Below, one piece after another: positions 1 through 11,230 of a stretch of DNA of 64,000 bases (its first letter is position 1; each line of letters opens with the position of its first letter). Both the position numbers and the translations under genes were made by a program. Location: the NCBI GenBank assembly GCA_029962745.1, contig JAPZVO010000042.1:62001-126000 (forward strand), in the 5' to 3' direction. This stretch comes from Echinometra lucunter (taxonomy: Eukaryota > Echinodermata > Echinoidea > Camarodonta > Echinometridae). The notes under the pieces are model-generated. The model was not told the DNA's origin. It saw only the letters and a program-made list of their open reading frames with translations, and did not search any database.

Positions 1-289
1 GACGATCAGATATCGCAGTATAATGAAAAGTTGACCCAAAGATCTATTACACGTTAACGAATCAGATTTGCATTAGGGTTAAACTAGTGTACACGGTATT
101 ATAAATAATAATAATAATAATACAAAACATTTATTTGGCACTTAATACGGGCGTTTGTTTCTAAGCGCACTGTTATCGGTTTATAATTTGGGAATTGAAA
201 TTGAAAACCAATACAAAAATTATATAAGAAACCCTAAATGATTTAAAATAGGCATTAATAAATTAATTAATTAATACTCAAAGTCAAAG
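1..289. other. AT-rich flank of the first LINE, no gene seen
   Basis: AT-rich sequence with a short (TAA)n run near 104-122 and an ATTA-rich run near 260-275. The ATTA-rich run lies just beyond the 3' end of the minus-strand LINE and may be its simple-repeat tail. Nothing coding was recognised. Confidence 0.5.
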
Positions 290-339
290 TTGGTGTGCAC
301 CTCCATTGACCGACCCACAACTGGGACATTCCAGAAAAT

Positions 340-1804
340 TAGTTATTGAAAAGGTAAGTTTTGAGCAGGGTTTTGAACTGATTCACGGAAGTGGCTCGAT
401 GTATATGGGCAGGTAGAGAATTCCAGAGTGAAGGGGCAATTGTAGAAAAAGCGCGATCGCCATATTTTGTGGAAGTGCGAGGTCCAGGAGTTAACTGTAT
501 TGTAGAGGATGAACGGAGAGGTCTTGAGGAAGTACTGGAACGGAAAGAAATGAGATACTTGGGGGCTTGCCCATTCAGAATTTTGTAAGGAGAAGAATTT
601 TAAAAGATATACGGTGATGTATTGGAAGCCAGTGAAGAGAATGCAGAATTGGGGATATAGGCTCGGATTTCCTAGAGAGGGAGACGAGTCTTGCAGCAGA
701 ATTCTGTACCCTCTGGAGTGGAAGTAAGTGTGTATTAGGGAGGTTAGAGAATATGGAGTTACAATAATCTAGGTGGCAGGAGACGAAAGCATGCGTTAAT
801 TTGGCAGTTGTGGGTCGGTCAAGTAATTTCCTGATCTTCCCGATTTTGAACATTCCAAAGGATGCAGATTTACAAATATCCTTAATATGCTGTTGCATAG
901 TGACATTTTTGTCAATCAACAAAGCAAGATCACGTACCCATTCACTACTCTTTAGAGAAACATTATCAGTAACCAAATCCGGGAATGAATCAGTGCTTCT
1001 AAATGTAGAAGATATATGAATCATCTCAGATTTTTGTTCATTGAGACAAAGCCTGTTGTTAGAGGACCAGATTTTTATGTCCTCAAGGCAATTGTACAAT
1101 TTTTTAGCTGCTTCGATCTTTTCACTTGGTTTTAATGTAACATAAATCTGTGTGTCGGCAGCATACATCATATGCTGAACACCTTGATGAGATTCAATAA
1201 CTTTAGACAATGGACTGGTATAAAGAAGGAAAAGAAGTGGCCCAACCACAGAACCTTGCGGAACCCCGCAAATCAGCGGGAATGGTTCAGAAAGCGTGTC
1301 ATTAATGATAACTCGTTGAGTACGGCAATGAAGATATGAACGGATCCATTCGAGAACAGTTCCAGAGATGCGGAAATCGTTTTCGAGGCGGTAAAGTAAC
1401 AAATTGTGATCGATAGTGTCAAAAGCAGCTGTATAGTCCAAGAGGACTAACACTGCTTCATTTCCCTTGTCTACGGCCAGAAGATCATTTAAAAGTTTAA
1501 CCAAGGCAGTTTCTGTTGAATGATGGTTTCGATACGCAGACTGAAATACAGGAAACATGCCGGATCTTTCAAGATAATTTTTGAGTTGTGATGACACAAT
1601 CCTCTCCAGGACCTTGCCCAAAAAAGGAAGATTAGCAACGGGTCTGTAATTATTCAGTCCATTTGGGTCAAGTGTAGGCTTCTTGAGAAGAGGAAGAAGT
1701 AGAGATATCTTAAATGGTTCTGGGACGAGACCAGAGGACAATGAGAGGTTGAATAACTTGGTGATGGCAGGGAGAATATCATCAAGAGTACTCTTCAACA
1801 ACAA
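340..1804 (-). pseudogene. LINE reverse transcriptase domain and C-terminal block
   Basis: The open frame spans 575-1804 (about 409 codons). Visible motifs in order are NYRPVANLPFLGKVLE, QSAYRNHHSTETALV, DYTAAFDTIDH, GVPQGSVVGPLLF, YAADTQIYV and the C-terminal LDYCNS...LQRVQNSAARL...LHWLPI block. After a frameshift near 575 the terminal segment (GDRAFS...PSLWNSLP...FKTLLKTYLF) continues in another frame to about 340. The second catalytic aspartate of YADD is replaced by alanine (YAAD), so the copy is very unlikely to be active. Confidence 0.85.
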
Positions 1805-2433
1805 GGAGGTATTGGGTCCAGTTTACAGTACTTAGGTGGTAGTGATGTAATGAGTTTCCTCACTTCCAGATCAGATACAAGACAGAATTCTGAAAGCTTA
1901 AAATGAGATGGAGGAGATGAGGATGTGATTCCTGACATTGGATCTGAGTCTGAGAAGGCAGATACAACATTGGATACCTTCTTAGTGAAAAACTTTGCAA
2001 ACCTATTGGCACGTTCAGAGTCCGATGAGTGGTCAGGAAGAATTAATGAGTGATGTGAAGAGAGTGACCTTACAAGACTGAACAGTCTCTTGGTATCCGC
2101 ATCAGCAAAACGAGTCTTAAGGTAAGTTGACTTAGCCTTGAAGATGCATTCATAGTAGGATTCACACTCGCGACGATACAGTTCCCGGTCAAAACAAAGT
2201 CCTGACTTGATCATACGACGTTCAGCCTGGCGTCTTCGTCTCTTTGCCTCACGAATCTCATCAGTGAACCATGGTGCTTTAGGTCTGATTGTTACAGTTC
2301 TCACTTCAAGAGGAGCGTACCTATTTAACAGATTATGGAGACAGGTGTTGTAATGATCAGCAACTTCAGAAGGACAAGTCAGACAAAGAAGTGATTCGAC
2401 TAACAGTTTAATGTCATTGCGTAACGAAACCAT
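1795..2433 (-). pseudogene. LINE linker between endonuclease and RT
   Basis: An open frame of about 210 codons, rich in basic residues (AKRRRRQAERR), that overlaps the RT frame by a few bases and is frame-shifted relative to the endonuclease. In CR1/L2 polyproteins this position holds a poorly conserved linker. No independent function is suggested. Confidence 0.7.
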
Positions 2434-3290
2434 GTCGATGTTGCGTATCTTCTGTAGCTCACTTGATTCTTGGGGTTCTGCAGTCTTGTGAGATCTGCTG
2501 TGGCAACAAGTGCAGAATGATCTGAAGGAAGTGATGACAACATGTTGACACGGTGGATGACATCAGAGTCCGAGTCTCTAGTGAAGAGTAGGTCCAGAGT
2601 ATGCCCAGCGCGATGGGTGGCTCCTTGGACATGTTGCATGAATCCTAGAGAATCTACTCCGTCCATAAAAGATTTTGCAAAGTTATCACTGGGATCATCA
2701 ATATGTACATTAAAATCACCTAAGAGTACAGGAAGATAATCGTTAACACTTGCGCCCTCAATGAGAGTTAGAAACTCCTCCATGAAGGTCCTATTCGAGA
2801 AATTATTACTTTTGGAAGGAGGAGGGTGATAGATACAGTATAACCTAACAGCAAAAGATGCAGTAAGGTTAAGTGTTAGATCAAGCAGCTCAAAGGAAGA
2901 AAAGTTGTGGTTTGTATTTACGGTGCACCGTACTGTCGATATATAAAAGACAAAAATGCCACCACCCCTGGAAGATATACGGGGTTGGTGAGTGAAATCA
3001 TAATTTGGTAAAGAGGATTTAAGATCCGCCAAAGTGTGAGCATCTCTATTGCTCTCCCCATAGAGCCATGATTCAGTTATGACTAAAATATCAAGCTTAT
3101 TTTCTACAACTAAATCAGTAACTGCATGAGTTTTATTGGTCAAGGACCGTGCATTCCACAGGCCAAGTTGGAGGCCAGTTGGAGGCACAGTAGTACGTAG
3201 CAGGGTTTGCGACCTTGGGACCCTACGCTTACATCCGCAATGAGTTCGACGTCGGCGACCGATACCAAGCTCGCAAATCCTATTCCACAC
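2400..3290 (-). pseudogene. LINE apurinic-type endonuclease (EEP fold)
   Basis: The motif order of LINE endonucleases is visible: LGLWNARSL near the start, ITESWL, SRGGGIFVF, LLGDFNVHID, GHTLDLLFTRD and LPSDHSALV. These carry the family's catalytic Asn, Glu, Asp and His residues, so the domain itself looks intact. This enzyme nicks genomic DNA to prime reverse transcription. The upstream N-terminal segment and the downstream linker are in different frames. Confidence 0.85.
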
Positions 3291-3682
3291 AGGTGAGACA
3301 GCAGCCGGTGAGGCTGACTGTTCAGCTCATATAGAGTATTGACATTATAACAAATACGGTTTGGAGTTACATCAGCATAATGAAACGTGAGATCATGAAC
3401 ATGATCAGAGCGAGGGCCACTGGGTTGTTGTGGGCCTGGGTAATTAGGCTCGATATCACCAGAAATTAAAGTACAGAGATAAAAACAAGCTGTTGTGTTA
3501 CTGTAATACAGTGCAGGCTTACTACAAAACTTCACCCTACTATTAACAAGGGGTTGTGGGTTTATCCACCATTTCTCACATACGCCTTGTACAAGGGACA
3601 GGTCAGAATCACTATAAACTCTTAAAACTGATGAAAGAAGTGGTATACAAAAGAGCACTTTCAAAAGTTTAATACCCTGCAT
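3140..3682 (-). pseudogene. LINE N-terminal segment with signal-like start and 2A-like motif
   Basis: The frame starts at an ATG (3680-3682). A hydrophobic N-terminus (GIKLLKVLFCIPLLSSV) is followed after about 75 residues by LISGDIEPNYPGPQQ at 3431-3460. This resembles the 2A ribosome-skipping consensus D-(V/I)-E-x-N-P-G-P with one tyrosine inserted between Asn and Pro. 2A peptides are known at the N-termini of sea-urchin CR1-like LINEs. The inserted residue falls in the invariant core, so skipping is probably lost in this copy. Confidence 0.7.
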
Positions 3683-4042
3683 TGTAACAAAATACCTTAA
3701 CAGGCATGCACAAAAGGAGCATGAATGCCCAGCAGACCATTCAGCTGGAATACCAAGAACATACGGTCAATGGAGAGTACAATAAGATTCCCAACAGAGC
3801 TACACATGTATACACTGTATGTACAATGTATATAGGCAGTGTAGATCAGGTAGAACAGAAACCAATGACAAAATTAGCGGTCAAATTATACAAAAATCAG
3901 ACCCAACTCATGCATGTAAGTTGGCTTCATTTGTCCTTGACCAATAAAATATCAAACAACCAGAACAAATCACAAAATGCAAACAAAATTATTACCCAAA
4001 AAAGATAAACTTCAGAGCCTAAATGAGAGAGGCTACCACACT

Positions 4043-4059
4043 ATGGAGGTGCACACCAA
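4043..4059 (+). repeat. 17-bp word inverted relative to the LINE 3' end, followed by poly-A
   Basis: atggaggtgcacaccaa at 4043-4059 is the exact reverse complement of 290-306. It is followed by about 21 adenines. This looks like the 3' terminus and tail of an oppositely oriented element, or one half of an inverted pair around the first LINE. Confidence 0.6.
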
Positions 4060-4204
4060 AAAAAAAAAAAAAAAAAAAAGACAAAGCAGGCAAAATAACG
4101 CACAGTTTATTGCATTATTTGTGATTGTGTGTGTAAAAGTAGTCAAAGAAGATGGTATTATGAAAGGACAAAAAAGGTTTTAAAAAACAAAACAAAACAA
4201 AAAA

Positions 4205-4270
4205 CAAACACCGCCGTCGCCGGGAGTCGAACCGCGGCTCTTGAGGATGCGAGACAAGTGCTCATAGAGA
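4205..4270 (-). repeat. tRNA-like fragment (possible SINE head)
   Basis: The minus strand carries GGTTCGACTCC, a good Pol III B box, in a TPsiC-like hairpin near 4215-4235, with an A/C-rich tract beside it. No full cloverleaf could be built, so it is more likely a decayed tRNA-derived SINE than a tRNA gene. Confidence 0.3.
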
Positions 4271-5004
4271 TAACACGTAGATGGAAAATGGGATTCTCAT
4301 TTCATATCTTTCAGTTAAAATTTCGATATGTTCCCGACATCAGATTACAAGAACAAATGTCACACTAGAGAAAGAGAATTTTCTCAGCTACCACATACGC
4401 GAAGCTGGGCGAAAATCGAGCAGAAATAACAGAGCTGTTGCTCAAAAAAAGACGGGAATGTAGAATCAAGAATTGAGATAAGGTCATGTCCCACAGACAA
4501 TACATGCAAACGGTGAAAAATTGACATGCCTCCGTTTATCGTAAAATTAGACCCTAATGCCGTTATCAAAATGAAAAATGAAGTAATTTTATGATAGAGA
4601 ATTGTCTCAGCTACAACATATTGAAATCCTGACAAAAATCGACCATCAATAAGCGAGATAGTCTTGATTAAAGGAAAAAATATGACGCCATAATTGAACA
4701 AATGAAATTTTTAGTTCACATGAGAATATGGCGATGTTCCAACTGCTTGACCCCCCCCCCCCCCGATATTTTTCATGAATTCAAATCTTAAACTCATAGG
4801 CTTTCAGAAAACATAAAAAATTGGGGGTGTCCCCATGCTTTTAACGATCTATGGAGGATTTTAAGAGGGCATGTTTTTGCATGTTTTTACGTTATTTGTC
4901 CCATAGACGCGCGCACGGATTTTACAATTTGACGCGCGCGCGCGGCCTTATGGTCGGTTGAAATCGATTGTAAATTGATGGAAAATGTCAAGAAAAGTCT
5001 CATA

Positions 5005-5408
5005 CGGCTTTCACACCAAGGTACGGTCGCTGGGTACGGTCTCTGCGACCGAACCCAGCGACCGATCGGACGTGCTTTCACACCCCCGTGAAAATTTGGT
5101 CAGGCACTGAGCGATCGGTCGCAGTATAGCTGACCTAGCCGGAAGCGGAAGTAGAGATAGCGCGTGGGCATGTATGGGGGTCATTGCATTTCGATCGGTC
5201 GCAGAGAACGATGTGCTTTCACATCAAGTTTGCATCGGTCGCGATCGGTCGCTGAAGTACCTATTAGGTCGGACTCAGCGACCGATCGTTTTGGCTGGAA
5301 ACGTCGGTCGCTGAGTACGATGAAATGCTTTCACACCATGGTTTCATTGGTCACTGGGTACAGTCTCTGCGACCGTGCCCAGCGACCGTACCTTGGTGTG
5401 AAAGCGGT
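5005..5408. mobile_element. MITE with CGGCTTTCACACC inverted ends, TA-flanked
   Basis: The left end, CGGCTTTCACACCAAGG, and the reverse complement of the right end, CCGCTTTCACACCAAGG, differ at one base, and both are flanked by TA. The ~400-bp interior is packed with CGATCGGTCGC-like words and ACCAAGGTACGGTCGCTG palindromic blocks. There is no coding capacity. TA target duplication and size fit a Tc1/mariner-type non-autonomous element, but the superfamily is not proven. Confidence 0.7.
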
Positions 5409-6589
5409 ATCAGAATTGTAAATCAAGTGAAAAAACGGCGTTTTACGTTATTTACGACTTACGCGCTCGCGGGCGCTTACGCGCTGAAAATTTTGAAATG
5501 CTCAAATGGCCTGAAATGGATTTAGGTTTAATAGAAAAGTGAATTTGAGCATTTTGAAATTTTGTGCGCGCACTGACGCGCAGACCTAGATAGATGAAAT
5601 TTAGACTGATATGAATATTCTTCATAAAAAATATGAATGGAAAATGACATTCTGTTATGAAGAGAAGATCATGACATTTACAAAATGGCACCTGGATGAC
5701 CTCATGATGAGATGATGACCCTGAAAACAATACTGGAACTTGTCCTTGATAGGCCTGATAACTGAAGAAAATTTCATGAAAATTTAATGAGCCAATATTG
5801 AGAAATCACGCGGACAAAAATCAGGGACGGAAGAAATATGAAAAGGAAATTCCTACAAAATTAAGAGGTGATCTGTCGTTGACAGACCACGGAATGAGAA
5901 GAATTTCATGTGTTTGAAGGGTGTTTGCAAATTTTGCAAATGATACCTATTCATTCAAGGCGAATGAACACATCATAAAAACAACATCACCGTTTTAAAA
6001 TCATGAAGTAGTTTATTTTCGTGCACTAAATCATTTGAATAAATTTTAGTATGCTTATAGGACCAGCGTACATGCATCAATGATCTCATGGCACTGAATT
6101 GAAATTTCACGCGTCAGTTAACACGTGGGACTGCAAAAGCTGTTTTAATGGACTAAGATTTAATTTCTTGGTTTGTTTAACTATAAGTTTTCCCGGTCAA
6201 TTTCATATTTTTGCTATTCGAGTTCATATTCAGAGCATGCAATTTCCCGCATTCTACACTCGCAGCACTGGATGGGCATTCAAATTAAATTTTCATTTGC
6301 GTCATTCAGGGACGTAGACAGCGGGGGGGGGGGGGGGATGAGGGATATGCATCCCCCCCCCAGGTTTTAGGATTATTGTACATGTCATCTCCCCAGATTT
6401 TAGGGAAGGATGTTTGCTAACAAACTGAAATTAACATGTTTAGAAATGATAGGAACAGCAATAATGATAATAATGATCATAACAACAATAATAATAATAA
6501 TGATAATAATAATAATAAGTAATATATTATTATTATCATTATTATTATGCCTATGATAATAATAATAGTTATCATCATAATCATTGTTA
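5409..6589. other. Intergenic, no gene seen; poly-G/C block and AAT microsatellite
   Basis: Mostly AT-rich unique sequence. At about 6303-6365 there is a G-run/C-run block that looks like the end of a small element (begins cagggacgtagacagcgggg). At 6463-6560 an (AAT)n/(TAATG)n simple repeat accounts for the apparent open frame there. Confidence 0.5.
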
Positions 6590-7145
6590 ATTTTTTTTGT
6601 TTTAAAGAAATCTTTTATTTCCATTCAATGAACAAATAAAAAGTACATAATATTGAGCACATAGTACATGTAATATCAAAATTATAAGGTCACAGATTCT
6701 TAAACTGAATTCAATAACATTTACATTCGACTCATTCCAATAAACTAAATTCAATAACAGAACACATCATGCTTTTGCACCTGGTATCAATACACGCAAT
6801 GTAGGTCTTTATAATACAGAAGGAATGAGGCGCTGAAAAAAAGAGTCTTACATGTTCAATTGAATGAAAGTAGAAAAAAAAATTTAAACATTCCCTCTCC
6901 CTTCCCAACCCTGGGGCTCTTCCCCCCCCCCCTTAGATCCCACGTGACCGATTTAGGAGAGGGGAAAATAAAGAAAGAAATAAAAGGGGAAAAAAAAACA
7001 AAAAAAAAACACGTATCTCCTCCCCCCCCCCCCCCCCCCATCCCCTTCCTCCGCTCTTCTGTGTGTGCCCGGTTAGGCTCTGGTCAAAAAAAAAAAAAAA
7101 AAAAAAATAGATATACCTGAAACTTAATTCAAACTTACTTCTGCC

Positions 7146-7921
7146 TCAGCATCCCAAGGAAATGAACTTATCCCACTTTCTAAAATGGCTTGTTAATATT
7201 CCTCTCTGTTCAGCTAATTTTCTTTCTTCTTGTTTTTCTTCTTCTATTCTTTTCTTGATCTCATTAGGAGTGGGAGGTTTTCTTTTGGTTCTACTATTGC
7301 TAAATATCATATACTTTATCAAAATTATTACATGATTTAACAACTGTTCTTCTCCGATATTTGACCCTTCTATTCCAACATGGACACCTTTCCAATCTAT
7401 ATTTCTAATACCACGAAGCTGGAATAAGTTACCACAATCAATCCATAACATTTTTATTTTCTTACATAAAAGAATAAATGATCATAGGTTTCCTCCTCTT
7501 TGTGACAAAAAGAACATAAATTATCTGTTGCATTTTTAAATACAAACAAATATTTTTTTGTGTAGACAAGATTATATAACATTTTAAATTGAAATTCTCT
7601 CAGCCTACTATTTAAAGTGGATTTTCTTGGTCTCAAAAATATTATTGCTGCATTTTTTTCAGAAATATGATACATTTGCTCTAACTTTTGCATCGCCTGT
7701 GATTTTTCTGCTTTCATGTTTAGTAAAATATCATATATTCGTTTTGATGTAATATCTTGCAAGGATAAAATTCTGCCTTTGAATTGAAATTCCAAACTTA
7801 ACTCACTATCATGACTATCTTTATTCGCATAATCACTTATTTTCAGAGAATTTTTCCAAGCATACGGAATACATCCAAAAATTTGTGTTACATTATTAAT
7901 TTCCAATCGATCTAAACCCAT
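7146..7921 (-). pseudogene. L1/Tx1 LINE C-terminal region
   Basis: Two adjoining frames carry the post-RT region. A cysteine/histidine segment (LCSFCHKEEETYDHLFFYV) at about 7454-7540 matches the zinc-knuckle-like C-terminus common in Tx1/L1 ORF2 proteins (C-x2-C...H). The last segment is lysine/glutamate rich. Confidence 0.65.
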
Positions 7922-9449
7922 TTTTGTAAGATTTTGAAAGATTTCAATCTCCCTTTTTCATCTATAATATGATGGAGTTTATAAACATTCTTACGAAACA
8001 GTTTTTCGTCAAAATATGTTTCCCCATCTAAACGGATAAACTTATTGTTAAAAATCAACTCATTTCTTCTACATACTTCTGCTTTAAGCAAGAAAATTTT
8101 TTTACTGAACCAAATCTCCATCATATCTATATAATAGTCTGGCAATGGAATTTTCATTAAATTTACTGTGATATTACTATAAAATATTAACAATCCTCCT
8201 ACTTTCCGGGTCAAATATCTGAAATATTGTTTCCATCTCATATTTGGTTCCCCCAATATGAGTCTTTTAATCCACATAATTCTTTGTACCTTAATGAATA
8301 ATTGAAAATCTATCATTTTGAGACCTCCTCTATTATAATCTAAATACACGATATCTCTCTTAATCTTATCTTTACCCCTCCATAAAAAATCAAAGATTAA
8401 TGTGTTCATATCCTCAACTACCCACGGCGGTACAAAAGTGAGTGAGGAAACGTATACCAATTTAGATAATACAAAGGTTTTGATTAGCTGAATTTTTCCC
8501 ATTAAAGTCAAATCTCTCTGTTTCCACCACGTTAAAATTTTCTTTATTCTACTCAGTATTTCTTTATAATTGATTCTTTCTTGACTTTCCCTATCTAATG
8601 AAAAGTATATACCCAATATCTTAATCATCTGCTCTATTTTACCGAAAGGTAATACCAAATCCGTATCTCTATGGGGTCCTAATAACATTATAAACGTTTT
8701 GTCTTTATTCATTTTCAATCCTGATGTTTCCGCAAAAAGCTCAAAGATCTTATCCAACTCCCTAATCGATTCAACATCTCGGACAAAAATCGTCATATCG
8801 TCTGCATATAATACTTGTTTAACTTCTGTATTTTCAAATCTAATTCCATGAATTTCCGGATCAAGCCTAATTTTGTTAGACAATATTACAATACATAAAA
8901 TAAAAAGATAAGGAGATAAAGGATCTCCTTGCCTTACACCTTTCTCAATATTAAAGTATCCTGTTGAAATATTACCATTAAAAACACAACTTTCAGCTTT
9001 TCATATAAAGTCTTAACCCATTTACAAAACGATGGTCCAAAACCAAAAGATCCTAATACTCTTTGCAAGAAACCATGTGACACTGAGTCGAAAGCCTTCT
9101 CAAAATCAATAGCCAATAAATATCCCGTTATATCATGTTTTGTTGTGTGATAAATCATATCATCTATAAGTCTAATGGCTTCCCCTATATTTCTCCCCTT
9201 CAAATATCCCACTTGATCTACCTTGATTATTTCATGTAAAACGTCCTTAATTCTTGTTGAGAGTACTTTTGCCAAAATTTTGTAATCCACATTTAATAAT
9301 GAGATAGGCCGGTAATTTTTAATTTGTAAGGGATCTTTTCCCTCTTTATGAATTAAAGTTATAACTGCCTGTCTCTGTGAGGGCGAGAGTTCTTCTCTAA
9401 TAAAAGCCTCATTTAAGCTCCAACTAAAACATCTCCAATCACTGGCCAA
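7912..9449 (-). pseudogene. L1/Tx1 LINE reverse transcriptase
   Basis: The first half lies in 8934-9449 (ITLIHKEGKDPLQIKNYRPIS, DQVGYLKGRNIGEAIRLI, FEKAFDSVSHGFLQRVL). The second half lies in 7912-8883 (YADDMTIFV, then LGIYFSLDRES and LTLMGKIQLIKTFVLSKLVY). The GVRQGDPLSPYLF box sits at the junction near 8890-8940. The catalytic YADD is intact; the domain is broken only by frameshifts. A pre-RT segment occupies 9413-9751 in a further frame. Confidence 0.85.
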
Positions 9450-9781
9450 AACAATGTATAAAATTCTACACTTAACCCATCATTCCCAGGTGATTTATTT
9501 AATTTCATCTGTTTTAAAGCCGCTAAACATTCCCCCTCAGTAACTTTCCCTTCACATATGTTCACCAATTCTTGTGATAATTTTGGTATCTCATGAAATA
9601 GAAAATCATCATCACAATCTCTTTTCTCTTTTTTTGCATACAGTTCGCTATAAAAATGTTTGATTTCATCTTTTATTACATTTGAATCAAAACTTATGTT
9701 GCCTTCTATCATCAGTTTCCGTATAATTGTCTTTCTTTTGTTAGACTCCATTAACTGCGTAAAATATCTGGTATCTCTTTC

Positions 9782-11223
9782 TCAACTTTCATAAAAAGTA
9801 GCTCTGGATCTGATTTTGAGTCCCTCATTTATATAATCATAACATGCCTTCAACTCTGTCTTTTTACTCTCTAATAGGTCAATTTTTTCCTTATTGTTAT
9901 CTGTTAATTCATTCTGAATACGATCTATATCTTTTTCTAGGTCCTGAATTCGTTTTCTACGTCTTTTAGCTTTATCCTTTGAGAATTTTCTTGAAAAATT
10001 ACTTATCCTCATTTTCAAAAAGTCCCAAAATATTCTCTTATCTCTTATTTCCGTCTGATATGTTTGTTTCAAATTAATAATCTCTTCTTTCATTTGTTTT
10101 ATATATTCGTTATCTGTACATAAACTATTATTGAATTTCCAATAAGTACCTTTAAATTTTGAGAATATAGTTGGCTTATCATAAATTTGAAAGCTAACTG
10201 CCGAGTGGTCCGGCGCGATGGACGGGATTATGTTGCATTTCAAGACTATTTGCTTTAACTTTTCGCTAATGAACCAATAATCAAGCCGGCTTTGCATAAA
10301 AGGATTAGTTTGCCTGAAAGTAAATTGTTTCCTAACACTATGAACATGGCGGACAAAGAAAACGGACAAAATAAACAACCTCTCATTCTACCCTTCACAA
10401 TGGTTCTGGTAGTCAAAAGAACATCCCTTCACAGCTATTATGTTTAATCATGTAGTTCCAGGTGAATATGCATGTGACACCTGTTCCACATATTTTAGAC
10501 AATAGCTGTGAAGGGATGTTCTTTTGACTACCAGAACCATTGTGAAGAGTAGAATGAAGGGTTGTTTATTTTGTCCGCTTTCATTGTCCGTCATGTTCAT
10601 AGTGTAATACCATTCATTTCCCTCCAAATGTCTATCAAATTTAAATTACATAGAAAATTATCGAAATTCTTATGAAATGAAGACTGAAACTGTCTTTTAT
10701 TATTTCCCATGTAGTCCAAATCAATATTCCTTATCATATTAAAATTTCCTCCAATAATAAGTGGGGTACCTTGATCATGTTTTTCCTTCAGAACTTCATT
10801 TAACTTTTGTAAGCCTGTGTTTTGTTCCATGTTTTTCCCTTGGACCGTAAAATATACATTAGTTATCACAAGCTTTATTCCTTGTAAAATACATTCCATA
10901 ATGACATATCTCCCTTCTTCATCCGTATTTATATCTTAAACTTGAATCTCCAAATTAGAATCAATTAAGACAGTGACTCCCCTACTATGATTTGTTCCAT
11001 GACTAAAGTATAAATTCCCATCCCACAATAACCTAAATTCGTCTTCAATTTCCCTTGTACTAAAAGTCTCTTGTAAGAAAACAACATCTGCTCGTTTATC
11101 TTTCAACCAGGTAAATATTCTCTCCCTTTTCAATTTATCTCTAAGTCCTTTCACATTTAAAGATAAAATATTACATTTAACAGATGTACCATTTAAATCC
11201 ATCTTGGAACTAAGGGGAAACAA
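9782..11223 (-). pseudogene. L1/Tx1 LINE APE endonuclease, split by a transposon
   Basis: Three pieces are seen: 10936-11223 (ILSLNVKGLRDKLKRER, VVFLQETFST), 10597-10899 (VITNVYF, PLIIGGNFNMIRN) and 9782-10378 (QSRLDYWFISEKL, IAPDHSAVSFQ, then a coiled, lysine-rich linker). Together they cover the usual endonuclease motif series. The 269-bp insertion at 10,336-10,604 interrupts the middle. Confidence 0.8.
10336..10604. mobile_element. CACTA-like fold-back MITE, copy 1
   Basis: It starts CACTATGAACATG and ends CATGTTCATAGTG, with ~104-bp near-perfect inverted arms and a ~60-bp spacer, so the whole element folds into a hairpin. The flanks are TAA (10,333-10,335) and TAA (10,605-10,607), a 3-bp target duplication. 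CACTA termini plus a 3-bp duplication fit the EnSpm/CACTA superfamily. It lies within the endonuclease region of the L1/Tx1 LINE and therefore inserted later. Confidence 0.85.
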
Positions 11224-11230
11224 ATCCTTT

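Larger units (their letters stand above)
290..3700 (-). mobile_element. CR1/L2-group non-LTR retrotransposon, near full length, inactivated
   Basis: In minus-strand order it encodes an N-terminal segment with a 2A-like motif, an endonuclease/exonuclease/phosphatase (EEP) domain, a linker, and a reverse transcriptase with the C-terminal block typical of CR1/L2 LINEs. The parts lie in several frames, so at least three frameshifts interrupt it. The catalytic YADD box reads YAAD, which should inactivate polymerisation. The 3' end lies at the left, near 290-340. The 17-bp word at 290-306 recurs in inverted form at 4043-4059, beyond the 5' end. The clade is judged from motif pattern only; Rex1 or Jockey relatives cannot be excluded. 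Confidence 0.85.
3701..5004. other. Intergenic, poly-A and poly-C runs, no gene seen
   Basis: Contains an A20-type run after 4058, an AAAAC-rich run (about 4180-4210), and a poly-C run near 4751-4764. Short open frames here have no recognisable family. A tRNA-like fragment (4205-4270) and an inverted 17-bp word (4043-4059) are listed separately. Confidence 0.5.
6590..11230 (-). mobile_element. L1/Tx1-type non-LTR retrotransposon, frameshifted
   Basis: On the minus strand it encodes an APE-type endonuclease (from about 11,223), a connecting region, an L1-like reverse transcriptase and a C-terminal region. The 3' end near 6,590 reads as an A-rich tail after GAAATAAAAGATTTC. Signature RT phrases include NYRPISLLNVDYKILAKVL, AIDFEKAFDSVSH, GVRQGDPLSPYLFILC and VLYADDMTIF, which fit the L1/Tx1 lineage rather than CR1. 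Several frameshifts and a 269-bp CACTA-like insertion (10,336-10,604) break it. No ORF1 was recognised upstream. Confidence 0.85.

Noticed and set aside
391..588. 65-codon plus-strand open frame
   Set aside because: Antisense shadow of the LINE C-terminal segment (minus-strand GDRAF/LWNSLP block).
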